From Siphonodentalium dalli (Eukaryota > Mollusca > Scaphopoda > Gadilida > Siphonodentaliidae), in assembly GCA_032622095.1 (NCBI GenBank), contig CP136067.1, positions 44,621,549 through 44,685,548 on the forward strand: a DNA stretch of 64,000 nt. The letters run 5' to 3'. This document shows, in pieces, positions 44,651-55,495 of the stretch. Position numbers and translations under genes: made by a program. The notes below the pieces were generated by a model that worked only from the letters and a program-made list of their open reading frames with translations, was not told where the DNA came from and searched no databases. Each line of letters starts with the position of its first letter. The stretch's first letter is position 1.

Positions 44651-45032
44651 CCCTTTACCCAACAAACCGGCCAAATAAAGCTTCAACAGCCTAAAATATC
44701 TTCGGTCTGTCTCGATAGAACCATACAAATATGGATATCATTGGAACCGGCTCCTTGACCACATTGTGATAGTTACAGTTATGCCCTGTGCCAATGCATT
44801 CTCTTATATATGCGAGTCGACCATAGGTCGCCTCGCATATATAAGAGAATGCATTGGCCTAAAAAAAATCTTTTTTTAACACTTTTTACCATTTTTTCTT
44901 ACATTCTTTAACAATTTTATAATTTTTAATGTGTTAAGCCAATGCATTCTCTTATATATGCGAGGCGACCTATGGTCGACTCGCATATATAAGAGAATGC
45001 ATTGGCACAGGGCCCTTCTGTTGGGTAAAGGG
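44651..45032 (+). mobile_element. TTAA MITE family A, copy 3
   Basis: Same ends as copies 1 and 2; TTAA at 44647-44650 and 45033-45036; hairpins at 44791-44857 and 44939-45005. Lacks 'aaaccggcc', one of two such units present in copy 1 near the left end. Confidence 0.88.
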
Positions 45033-45452
45033 TTAATAATAAAGTGGACACAAAACTTTCTTCAAGATTTCCCACAATGTCATGATCGGCATTTTGAAAT
45101 GCTTTATTTAAGTGATATTTCCCTGTTTAATAGTGTTTATGAACATTAAACTGCTTTAATCTCTACCAATATAAACAAAGTTTGAAGTGGTAACTAAACA
45201 CAAAAAGAATTCCCACATATTTCCTGAAAATTTTAGCCAGCAAACATCGTTTTGTTTGCTAAAACTTATTGTTTCATTTTGTGCCAAAATTGGGAATGGG
45301 AACTGAACAAATTAAAACTTGGATCCGGAACTTTTCATTCAATGTTACCAGGAGTATTTCTTGATGTAATTTCAAGTTTTTTGTTTCTGAAACACATAGG
45401 GTGAATCCAAATACGGCTAGAAATTATAATGCTGTCAGTTTATTATACGCCC
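45033..45452. other. No gene recognised
   Basis: Spacer with no supportable feature. Confidence 0.4.
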
Positions 45453-46082
45453 TTTTTGAAAAAAGGTCGTATTATGTAATCAGTCTGTCCATCTGTCTAG
45501 CCGTCTGTTGTTCCGTCCATCCGTTAGCATTTTTGGTTTCCGATCGATAACTCCAGTTTGGATTATTTGATCTGAACCAAAGTTGGTATGTGTATTTCCC
45601 AGCTAAAGATACAGGCCAAGTTCGAATATGGGTTCCGTCCAATTATTTTCACATGAGTACCGGACCTTTTTCGACTTAGAATTTGACCGTCTTTTATATT
45701 TTTGGTTTCCGACCGATAACTCCAGTTTGGATTATTTGATCTGAACTTTTTCGACTTAGAATTTGACCAATTTCATAACATTTCGGTTTCCGACCGATAA
45801 CTCCAGTTTTGATTATTTTATCTGAACCAAAGCTGGTACCGGGGTATGTGTATTTCCCGGCTAAAACTACAGGCCAAGTTCGAATATATGTTCTGTATAA
45901 TTATTTTCACATGAGTTACAGCCATTTTTCGACTTAGAATTTGACCACATTTTGGCATTGAAATTAGGGGTATATCAGATATTCTTCAAATGTAAGCCCA
46001 AAGTATTATTTTATTTTGCAGTAGTACAATTCAAAATAGCTAAAGGGCGTATTTTGCCACGCCCTAGCGATGCTCTTGTTTC
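45453..46082 (+). mobile_element. Modular repeat element E, copy 2
   Basis: Inverted relative to 25809-27216: 'tttattatacgccc' + 'aaaaggtcgtattatgtaat', a degenerate GTCTGTCCATCTG run, three modules with 'ggtttccgaccgataactcc' and 'ggccaagttcgaatat', then the terminal hairpin 'gggcgtattttgccacgccc' and 'gatgctcttgtt'. Confidence 0.7.
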
Positions 46083-47410
46083 TTCTTGGATCATCCCATA
46101 TAGCTTTTTGGCCCATTAACCTCAGTCAGTGCTTAAACTCTATTGTTTGCTTCTATTGCTCTCTTATATAGCCAGTATGGGTACACTTCCATGATTTGAA
46201 GATAAATATATAAATGCAGCTATTGGTTTGAATGCATACTTCTGTTACTTCAAAAAGTTATGCAAAACAAAATGTGTTATTCTAAAAATATTTGCATAAC
46301 CTTTTTATGAGTTACATATGTATGCAATTTTCATATTTTTTTAGGCCTGTTATCTTTTTAGTGACATTAGACGTTGTTGATAATTTGTTTTCAGTGAAAA
46401 TGGATGTAGTTACAGAATATTTGGGGAAATAATTTGTAATATCAAAGTTATAGCCGCGGTGTGAATTTAGAATTGAGTAGCTTGTGTGTACTTTTATCAG
46501 TCCATGCATACAGTATACTGCCATAGAACTGGGAAGATTTCAAGAAAAGTATTCATGTATGTTTGTGAGGATGAGATTCAGGCCAAAGCAGTGTGTGCAA
46601 GCTGTCATTAATGTAATGCAATCGGGCTGCGACAACGTATTGATCGCTTCGTCATCTAAACAAGATGATTATAGTGGTGGGCTATTAATTTACTATGTAT
46701 TAAATATAACACTAAAGTACAATAAATTTTAATGTTCTCTACATAGATATAATATGCACATACTTGTAGTCCATTACATACAAGTCTGGGGGTTATTATA
46801 AATGTTTTCGAGACCAGTTTAAAATATTTTTTTGTCACCAGAAACACAGGTATATATTTGTTTGGCCTAATACCTGTTGCTTTTGTTTGGCCTAATACCT
46901 GTTGATTAATAATTTATTCATCGGTATGCAAAAGTCCCAGCTCAGGTTACATCATTTACTTGACTTTTGAGACCCGTTTCAGAGATAAATAATTATTTCC
47001 TTAACTGTGATCAAAGTCAACAGCCCGATATCATAAGCGACCCAATGCGGAAGCATGTCTGATTGGTTGACTGCCATTACTGAGGTTTCAGTCCACGAAA
47101 ATGGGTCAAGCTCTCCCTGAATATTTTGGTAAACTGCCTCTGGCGATCTAAAACACTTGAATTCAATATAAATTTAAGTTAGTAAAGTCTATCTCAACTG
47201 TCTCTAAATACTGAATTCAGCATAAATATGATTGTATTGGAATTTATAATCAACAGATTAACTCTGCTAACCTAATATAATTGTATTAGTTTTCATAAGT
47301 TATAAAACCTGTAAATAATGATTGTTATGGGTATTTTGACTGCACTGCTGACATGTCTACGGTCGAGCGCCCTGCAATAAGATGATTTTAATCGTTACTA
47401 GCAGTAGTTG
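46083..47410. other. No gene recognised
   Basis: Upstream of the USP gene; a 5' untranslated exon or promoter may lie here but no signal singles one out. A 23-bp direct repeat ('tttgtttggcctaatacctg' + 'ttg') occurs at about 46857-46902. Confidence 0.35.
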
Positions 47411-47417
47411 CTGACAC

Positions 47418-47838
47418 CCGTAGAGATCATATTGCACCAGTACAAAACCTGGGAACTTTTTGAAGTTTTGACAGGGAACCTTATACAGTCGAAAAAATAA
47501 CGCGGGGAATATATTTCTTAGTTATTAGCTGTTCCTTAATAACGTACACTGTAGGTGAAGGTCCCAACTCGAAATTGCTTGCTTTTCCGTGACTTTTGTG
47601 AGCCGATATCGCAATAAACATTGAATTAATTACCCAGAAGAAATTCCATAATGTAACGACTCGAAGCAAAATCGCTCACAAAGTCACTTAAATCATGAAA
47701 TTTTCAGTTGGGACCTTCACCTACAGTGAATTACATTATTGAGGAACAGATAATAACTAAGAAATATATTCCCCATGTTATTTATCGACTTTAAAAAGTT
47801 CCCAGGTTTTGTACTGGTGGAATATGATCTCTACAGGC
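47418..47838. mobile_element. 421-bp foldback element upstream of USP gene
   Basis: 'gtagagatcatattgcacca' + 'gtacaaaacctgggaac' is mirrored by 'gttcccaggttttgtactgg' + 'tggaatatgatctctac'. The inner arms 'tgtaggtgaaggtcccaact' and 'ggaccttcacctaca' also pair. Arms are about 140 bp; no frame; target duplication unclear. Confidence 0.7.
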
Positions 47839-48349
47839 ATTAGCCAGAGTAGAGATTCATGGCATGATATAAGGCCATCTGCCTTTAAGCCAGGCCTGGC
47901 GGTGCTCTTGTTTTTAATCAGCAGATATAACTTATCTATAAGGCCAAATATAAAAATATATGTGAAAAGGATTCACTACCAACCCTATTGTAAACCCCTT
48001 ACACATAAGTCTTATTCATGGTTTTCAAGAAGTGTTGCTCAAATTTTCTATTAAAACACTTTTAAATGTCTCAGAATGGGTTGTTTTCTGTCAGAGCATT
48101 GTGCTTAAAAGCCTTGAATACAGTGTAATAATAGAAAGATAATAAAAATCTTATATAATCTCAATCTCGCAGAAGACACAAAAAGCCATAAAAATGTGTA
48201 AAAAAAAAAAAAGAAGTTAAAACAATAACATTTAAGCCTAATGTGCCTACCGTTACTGACCTTAATGTTTTCTGGCTTGTAACACGAACAGACATTTAGT
48301 TCTCTTGGCCAAATTGATACTTAGATGAACATGTACTCTTTTGTAGACG

Positions 48350-48489
48350 ATGATACCTGATGGTCAATGTAATGGCCCAATGCAGAAGCGAGCAAAACTA
48401 TCCCTGAAGCATGGCCGCCACCAGTCATCAGGAAATGCTGATTCAACAACAAATGATGATAATGCTCACCCCACTACAGTCCAGAATGA
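48350..48489 (+). CDS. USP1: USP1 coding exon 1
   Basis: Acceptor 'tcttttgtag' at 48337-48346 suggests an upstream untranslated exon. ATG at 48350 opens MIPDGQCNGPMQKRAKLSLK, HGRHQSSGNADSTTNDDNAH, PTTVQN and two bases of Glu. The donor is GTATGT at 48490 (AATGA|GTATGT), which joins exon 2 in phase (GA+G). The last ~40 nt of the exon, the donor and the first bases of the intron form the first unit of the 68-bp tandem repeat that follows. The Met choice is supported by the LSLK motif distance and the catalytic Cys position. Confidence 0.75.
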
Positions 48490-49945
48490 GTATGTGTGAT
48501 TCCAAGCTTTTATACGTCAAATGATGATAATGCTCACCCCACTACAGTCCAGGATGAGTATGTGTGATTCCAAGCTTTTATACATCAAATGATGATAATG
48601 CTCACCCCACTACAGTCCAGGATGAGTATGTGTGATTCCAAGCTTTTATACATCAAATGATGATAATGCTCACCCCACTACAGTCCAGGATGAGTATGTG
48701 TGATTCCAAGCTTTTATACGTCAAATGACGATAATGCTCACCCCACTACAGTCCAGGATGAGTATGTGTGATTCCAAGCTTTTATACGTCAAATGATGAT
48801 AATGCTCACCCCACTACAGTCCAGGATGAGTATGTCTCATTCCAAGCTTTTATACGTCAAATGACGATAATGCTCACCCCACTACAGTCCAGGATGAGTA
48901 TGTGTGATTCCAAGCTTTTATACGTCAAATGATGATAATGCTCACCCCACTACAGTCCAGGATGAGTATATCTCATTCCAAGCTTTTATACGTCAAATGA
49001 CGATAATGCTCAACCCACTACAGTCCAGGATGAGTATGTGTGATTCCAAGCTTTTATACGTCAAATGATGATAATGCTCACCCCACTACAGTCCAGGATG
49101 AGTATGTGATTCCAAGCTTTTATACGTCAAATGACGATAATGCTCAACCCACTACAGTCCAGGATGAGTATGTGTGATTCCAAGCTTTTATACGTCAAAT
49201 GACGATAATGCTCAACCCACTACAGTCCAGGATGAGTATGTGTGATTCCAAGCTTTTATACGTCAAATGACGATAATGCTCACCCCACTACAGTCCAGGA
49301 TGAGTATGTGTGATTCCAAGCTTTTATACGTCAAATGACGATAATGCTCAACCCACTACAGTCCAGGATGAGTATGTGATTCCAAGCTTTTATACGTCAA
49401 ATGATGATAATGCTCAACCCACTACAGTCCAGGATGAGTATGTGATTCCAAGCTTTTATACGTCAAATGACGATAATGCTCAACCCACTACAGTCCAGGA
49501 TGAGTATGTGTGATTCCAAGCTTTTATACGTCAAATGATGATAATGCTCACCCCACTACAGTCCAGGATGAGTATGTGTGATTCCAAGCTTTTATACGTC
49601 AAATGACGATAATGCTCACCCCACTACAGTCCAGGATGAGTATGAGTGATTCCAAGCTTTTATACGTCAAATGATGATAATGCTCACCCCACTACAGTCC
49701 AGGATGAGTATGTGTGATTCCAAGCTTTTATATGTCAAATGATGATAATGCTCACCCCACTACAGTCCAGGATGAGTATGTGTGATTCCAAGCTTTTATA
49801 CGTCAAATGATGATAATGCTCACCCCACTACAGTCCAGGATGAGTATGAGTGATTCCAAGCTTTTATACGTCAAATGATGATAATGCTCACCCCACTACA
49901 GTCCAGGATGAGTATGTGTGATTCCAAGATTTTATACGTCAAATA
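48450..49945 (+). repeat. 68-bp minisatellite duplicating the USP1 splice donor
   Basis: About 22 units of 'tcaaatgatgataatgctca' + 'ccccactacagtccaggatga' + 'gtatgtgtgattccaagctt' + 'ttatacg'. Unit 1 straddles the exon 1 end. Each unit carries the exon-derived 3' part, a GTATGT-type donor and early-intron sequence. Most units are 68 bp; some lack 'tg' (66 bp), and these open a frame across units (D-E-Y-V-I-P-S-F-Y-T-S-N-D-D-N). Donor variants include GTATAT at 48966 and GTATGA at 49637 and 49850. dA/dG variation at 'atgatgat/atgacgat' marks subfamilies. Confidence 0.92.
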
Positions 49946-50018
49946 ACCTCATAATTTGGGGAGGTCACTATTAATCCAACAATCAACTTTTATGGGATTA
50001 AAGGGGTACTATATCCTG

Positions 50019-50270
50019 TCATTTATGGGACCATCTCCTTTTGTACTCAAAAGAATATATGTAGCAAATTAAAATAATTTGAGCTATGGATTAGTGCAAA
50101 ATACACTCATGTGCTCTATGAATGACACAAAAAACATGGTATTTATATATACTCGAGTCATAAACTCATTTTCATTATAATTACCTTGTTGTTTGCATCG
50201 TTATTAGAACATTCATTTGTTGCATATAATCTGTTGAGTATAAAAGGAAATTGTCCCATACTAGTAAATG
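50019..50270. mobile_element. Repeat H: 252-bp foldback
   Basis: 'catttatgggaccatctcct' + 'tttgtactcaa' faces, inverted, 'atgggacaatttccttttat' + 'actcaacag'. A partial relative is at 33604-33710. In USP1 intron 1. Confidence 0.55.
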
Positions 50271-50280
50271 GCCGGATTTA

Positions 50281-50398
50281 GTGTACAGAAATATGGCTTG
50301 TTGCCATTCATCGGAAAGCTCTCAACGACTAATTCCTGAAAAGTTTTCCATAATTCTGCTGTGGTTAAGGAGTCAATTATTTAGGGCATTACTGTATG
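50281..50398 (-). mobile_element. Family P MITE, copy 6
   Basis: 'atatggcttgttgccattca', 'tctgctgtggttaaggagtc' and 'tatttagggcattactgta'. Keeps the empty TTAA site. Confidence 0.7.
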
Positions 50399-50449
50399 TC
50401 AGCTTTAAAGTTTAAAGCCTGCAAATCATTTTTGTAGGTAAACTGTCAA

Positions 50450-50915
50450 AGATACTCAATCCGATTTGATGGTCCCCATATCATCAGATCACAACAACAA
50501 CAACATTGTTTGAAATGCCCCTTCAGTTATCAGAATTGATAAATTGGCCAAAAATTATGCTGACCACAGTCAACTATAGTATAAAATTGCCCAAAACGTG
50601 TTATTTATCAGCATTTTGCTCAACGAAATATGGCTTGATTGTCAATATATCTAACACCAAAGCCACTTGATTTTAGAGTTATCCATCTTCATCCACAATT
50701 TGGTCTGAGACCGTCTCCTTGACAATATTTTACCAGGCCACCAATAAGTACATATCTCGAGAAATAAAAAATTTCAAAAACGATATCTGATCATTCTGAG
50801 CTTTGATGGGTTGGTTCCTCGACTCGAATCAAATATTTTTTACCCCCAAAGCCAAAGAAATAGTAATTTGGGAGCATTAATTCGGATTATGCATCTTTAA
50901 GTATATTGTCAACTC
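50450..50915 (+). repeat. Interspersed repeat F, copy 2
   Basis: Shares 'ccccttcagttatcagaatt', 'gtgttatttatcagcatttt' and 'agccacttgattttagagtt' + 'atccatcttcatcc' with copies 1 and 3; longer than copy 1 in its middle. Ends close to USP1 exon 2. Confidence 0.65.
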
Positions 50916-50998
50916 ATATTTTTAGTCTAAGTGAGTAAGCTATACTCAAGTGTTTAAAACCATATTCCCAACAAACCTTTATTTCTCTTATTCAGCAG

Positions 50999-51120
50999 GG
51001 AGGATCAAGATGTACAAAGTTCAGTTCCTGAAGAAGGTGAAACAGCAGCTGAGAGAGAAATGTTCAGCTCATCGGAGGTCTCCAATGTCGTACCTGCTGT
51101 TGCATCTTTGTACAATCTAG
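50999..51120 (+). CDS. USP1: USP1 coding exon 2
   Basis: Acceptor 'cttattcagcag' then G|GAG; ends CTA G before donor GTATGC at 51121; 1 + 40 codons + 1. Reads EDQDVQSSVPEEGETAAERE, MFSSSEVSNVVPAVASLYNL and a split Gly. The first 30 residues are acidic and disordered-looking; the end begins the USP catalytic domain, with S-L-Y-N-L-G in place of the usual G-L-x-N-L-G. Note Tyr where most USPs have another residue. Confidence 0.85.
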
Positions 51121-51293
51121 GTATGCTGTTAGGACGTTACCTATAGGGCCCTGCAAATGAGGGGTTTTCATTTTGAATCGAATCTATAATCGAGCAAAAG
51201 ATTCCAATAGCATTGTATTTCAAATTGAATTTTACATTGAATGTATTAAGAGTGAAGATACAGAAAAGTTCAAGAAAACAATTAAATCCGTAA

Positions 51294-51388
51294 GCAGAAT
51301 GAGGTCCCCAGATAGCGGGTTAGCATCACTAAATTCACCCTCTGGGGACCTCATTCTGCAAATGACAGACACACTATTTCAAGGCTTG
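51294..51388 (-). mobile_element. Family Q half copy
   Basis: 'gcagaatgaggtccccagat' then 'ctaaattcaccctctgggga' through 'atttcaaggcttg'. Only one arm and its end survive. In USP1 intron 2. Confidence 0.65.
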
Positions 51389-51574
51389 CCAGTAATCAAG
51401 AACACAGGGTCTCCACTATAGGGGCAGTGGATCTCTTATTCTGAAGGATATTGAGGCGGACATCACTAAAATTTATGTGGCTGATTCTGCCTAGTTACTT
51501 CGCAATTACCTTCTCAAATAACATACTGTTCTGACTGGTTCTGATTTATGATCCAGAGGTCCAGAGGATGATTA

Positions 51575-53328
51575 GGCCACGGTTTTTTGATTTTGTGGTT
51601 TACGGATCCGCCGACCGAGTGGAAAACCCCCCGACCTAAAAAAAAAAATGTAATTTTTATTTTTATTTTATATTTTCCGCCGACCCACATATTTGGGTCC
51701 AAACGTACATATTTTTATTGAAAGATTGACGATAGGAACGCCAAAAAGTGGCTCGAATATTGAATGAATAAATCGCTTATTGATTGTCAAAATTCTATTT
51801 GTACAACCCCTTCCCCGGTGACAGCCTCCCATCCTTTCCAATTGTTGAATGAAAACAATCCGCGGAAATGTTCCGGTGCGTGTTTTTATATACCCGTTTA
51901 TTTAATAGTGAGTTACCTCCCTTCCAAACCCGGAAGTATTTCTGTAAATCCAAAATCGTTCGTCGTTGACATTTATACAAGCGGCAGCTTGTTTGTAAAA
52001 GAAATCAAGGGTAGAAATTAAATGTCCCCATTGATAAACCCGACATACAAACGTGTATGTATCCCTTCATTGTATTAAAACGAATTTGTGACATGTGTTT
52101 TGTGATTTTAAATAGCCAATTATTTTTCACACTTTTTTCAGTGGATGTGTTTTCATGGTGGGGAGAAATTAAAGAACAAGCCCCTGTGGCATTGACATTT
52201 GATGGGAAAGAATGGTTTTTGCCACACATTGCAACAAACATGGCCACCGGTGGCCATCCTGGAATATGCAGTTTAAAAACAGTCTGGGAGACATTTAGTC
52301 CGTAAACCTGACTTTTATTATCAGAGCGACAGCGTCTAGCTCTGTTTGATTAGTTGGTGTCCACCAACTAGGAGGCATTTATCCATTCATCGTGAAAATT
52401 GTTGTATACCATTAATACATTTAAAATATGTAGATCTGAAAGAGTACTTGTGGACATTTCCATGGAAAAACATGGCTTTCGCCATCTTGGGTTTAGCATA
52501 TTATTCTTTAGAACATGCATGCTCATCAAATTAGTATTAGCCTAACTTGACGAATGTGTACATTGAAATGTAGATGGGAAATAGTCATTATGGTCAAGCA
52601 CATTTTCATTGACATGTACATGTAGGTAGGAACGAGCGATTTTGGCCACACCCTTTTAAAACATGGGCGCTGGTGGCCATCTTGGACTTTTCACTTAAAT
52701 CCTTTAGCACGGGCTACGTCAGCCCACATTTGTCATCCAATATTCATGACATTTGCTATGAACATTGACACGTAGATGGGAACGAGTGATTTTTTTAAAA
52801 ACATAGCCACCAGTGGCCATCTAGGATTTTGCACTTAAATCCTTTAGCACGGACCACAGCCCACATTTTCATCCAATCTGTTTGAAATTTGCTGTGTACA
52901 TTGACACGTAAATGGGAATGAGTTATTTTAGCCACTCCCATGACAGGGTATCACCTAGTCAAAATAGCATGAGAAAGTGAGGCCAAACTTTGGTTTATAC
53001 CGATATATACAATATGGGGTGTGGCAATCTATTTAATAAGAAAGCCCCATTGTCACATCAGTCCTGCATATATTACTCTCAGTGTATCTGAAATAAGATA
53101 GTTAAGGGACTATTGAGCGGTCACCTTTTCTAAGGATACCTAAAAGTGATGGGTATAACTCACTTGAATCTTCGTCTTTAAAAAGGCGAGCTAAAATTGA
53201 GTTTACAAACCAAAAAAAATAAAATAAAAACACATTTTTCAGTTTTTTATTTTTTATTTTTTTTCCTCCTACCCAAGTTGATTATGGCAGAAAAAATCCG
53301 TAAACCACAAAATAAAAAAACCGTGGCC
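51575..53328. mobile_element. 1754-bp PIF/Harbinger-like element
   Basis: Inverted ends GGCCACGGTTTTTTGATTTT / GGCCACGGTTTTTTTATTTT followed on both sides by GTGGTTTACGGAT; flanked by TTA at 51572-51574 and 53329-53331. Runs of T/A lie just inside both ends. A degenerate, inverted stretch of the satellite core (52560-52930) lies within. No transposase recognised. In USP1 intron 2. Confidence 0.7.
52560..52935 (-). repeat. Degenerate inverted copies of the array core module
   Basis: 'gtagatgggaacgagtgatt', 'ggtggccatcttgga' and 'aaatcctttagcacgg' are the reverse complement of the core marks in the first 18 kb. About 2.3 old, diverged units 34 kb away show the satellite module also exists as a dispersed repeat. 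Confidence 0.75.
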
Positions 53329-53331
53329 TTA

Positions 53332-53880
53332 GGAATATTTCATGGTATAACATTTTCTCATGAATGTAGTGTAGTCGAACAAAAAAATAAATTTGCAAAT
53401 TTTACAATTTTTGACGTACGAAAAATTATCTGTACACTTATTTTACTCACAAATTTAACTTGAGGTTTTGTCATAAAGTTTACGATACCTATACAATATC
53501 AATATTTATATGCAGTGCCAAATGACCAACTCCTTTACCACGGGGAAATAAATGAGGCCATATTGGGGAAACTTAACTCGAGTGTAAAGTAGCCATTTCC
53601 TTGCACCTGAGACAAGAAGAAATTAAGAGTTTTCCATACCAGGGCTAGTCTAATTAATTAAAAGTAGTCAATTTAGAAGTTATACCAACCAATGGATGAA
53701 ATATATGATGGGCAATGCCTATTTATGCTGCGACGGTAGTTCAGAGAAAATTTTGATATCAGTCCCCGAGAAAAACACAATCTTAGCCGAGCACATTCAG
53801 AATTTTATGGCAAATTTGACTGTCATTCAGCAAATTTTCACTAACCGAGAAATTGTTTGAGAACGTGGACCTATTATTTG
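53332..53880. other. No gene recognised (intron)
   Basis: USP1 intron 2 sequence with no supportable feature. Confidence 0.4.
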
Positions 53881-54104
53881 GGATAATCATTGATTGACAT
53901 GTTTTTGGTACTAAAAACCCCAAATCCCTGTACAATAACTCAAATAAAGACATCTTTAAAACATATACAACCTTAAAGTAAAACGGAAAGTGGGATAATC
54001 ATTCATTGACATGTTTTTGGTACTAAGAACCCCAAATCCCTGTACAATAACTCAAATAAAGACATCTTTAAAACATATACAACCATAAAGTAAAACGGAA
54101 AGTG
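53881..54104 (+). repeat. 112-bp direct duplication
   Basis: 'ggataatcattgattgacat' at 53881 repeats as 'ggataatcattcattgacat' at 53993; both units run to 'taaagtaaaacggaaagtgg' with about three differences. Confidence 0.85.
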
Positions 54105-54201
54105 GGTAGCTGTAAACCTCGATGCAGGCAAAATTTGCCCGTTGCGGTTTACTATGACACCTTGGAGTGTCACATACAATTGTCAATATTTTCCTACTTA
54201 A

Positions 54202-55323
54202 CTCTTTCACTGCCATGCAGCACCACAAACATACCTGCTACTGCCAAGCATACTATACATGTACATGTAGCATATTGCTGCTAAATACATATGGATTGGG
54301 TATTTCTCATTAACTTTTGTATCTTCAAAGCTATTTTCATGAAACTTGGTATGCATGTAGGTATTGGCCTGGGGAATCGAATACACGCCCCAGTCCACCA
54401 TTGTCACGGGACCACGATCACGTGACCACAAACAAAATGGCCGCCACACCAAAATATAAGAAAATTTCAGTATTTCTCAATAACGTTTGTATTTGTAGGC
54501 ATATTTTCATAATAGTTGGTATGTAAGTAGGTATCAGTATTGGGAATAGAAAATATGTTCTAGTCCGCCAGTGTCACATTTCACGTGACCACGATCATGT
54601 GACCACAAAACAAGATGGCCGCCATCCCGAAATATAAGATAATGTTAGTATATTGCTGCTAAATACATATTGATTGGGTATTTCTCAATAACTTTTGTAT
54701 CTGCAAAGGTTCGTGAAACTTGGTGCACAGTTATATATTGGGCTTGCGAATTGAAAACACTTCCCAGTCTGCCAGGGTCACGAGACCATGACCACATGAT
54801 GGTCACGAGACCGTAACCACATGATCACAAAACAAGATGGCCGCCACACCGAAATATAAGGAAAATTCATTATTTCTCAATAACTTTTGTATCTGCAGAG
54901 ATATTTTGACGAAATTTTGCATGTAATTTGGTGTTAGTATTGAGATCCAAAAACAAGTTAGTATATTTCTGCTAAATACATATATTGGCTATTTCGCAAT
55001 AACGTTTGTATATGCAGAGGTATATTCCTGAAACTTGGTATGCAGGTAGGTATTGGTCTCTGTGAAATGGAAAACACTTCCCATACCAGGAGGGTCACGT
55101 GACCGCGACCACTTAATCACAAAACAAGATGGCCGAAATATATAAAAAATAAACTGGGAGTTTCTCGTTACAAAATTGATTACATCATGTACACTGTTTT
55201 CACATAATATAGAGTTACTTTCCATGGATTGATGTTACGGGACGAAGGTGTCAGGATTCGACTCAAGTCGCGATCGGCAGTGTATGGGTAATTCGACTCA
55301 AGTCGCGATCGGCAGTGAAAGAG
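54202..55323. mobile_element. TTAA element family D, 1122 bp (piggyBac-like)
   Basis: Ends CTCTTTCACTGCC and GGCAGTGAAAGAG (13 bp exact) with TTAA at 54198-54201 and 55324-55327. Inside, about four diverged units repeat 'atttctcaataacttttgta', 'aaacttggtatgcatgtagg', 'gtcacgtgaccacgatc' and 'aagatggccgccacacc' + 'gaaatataag'. A 27-bp repeat ending 'tcgcgatcggcagtg' is doubled at 55256-55316. It has no 67-bp hairpin, unlike families A-C. No transposase. Confidence 0.78.
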
Positions 55324-55495
55324 TTAAATTCAGCAAAGTAAGCACCTGTGGCTTCTGGTAAACTGTACTCCGAACATATTCACAGGCAAGCACTATACAG
55401 GTTAACACTTTAATGACTGGAGCTTCCTGAAAATTGCGAAAACCCTGTGCCAATGCATACTCTTAAGGCAAGTCTCCCATAGGGAGCCTTGCATA

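Noticed and set aside
49310-49513. A repetitive protein encoded by the minisatellite
   Set aside because: Only three consecutive 66-bp units stay open; most units have TGA after the donor. Best explained as exon-derived repeat, unless read-through splicing is shown.
48465-49945. CRISPR-like array
   Set aside because: Units are contiguous and nearly identical with no unique spacers; eukaryotic minisatellite derived from an exon end.
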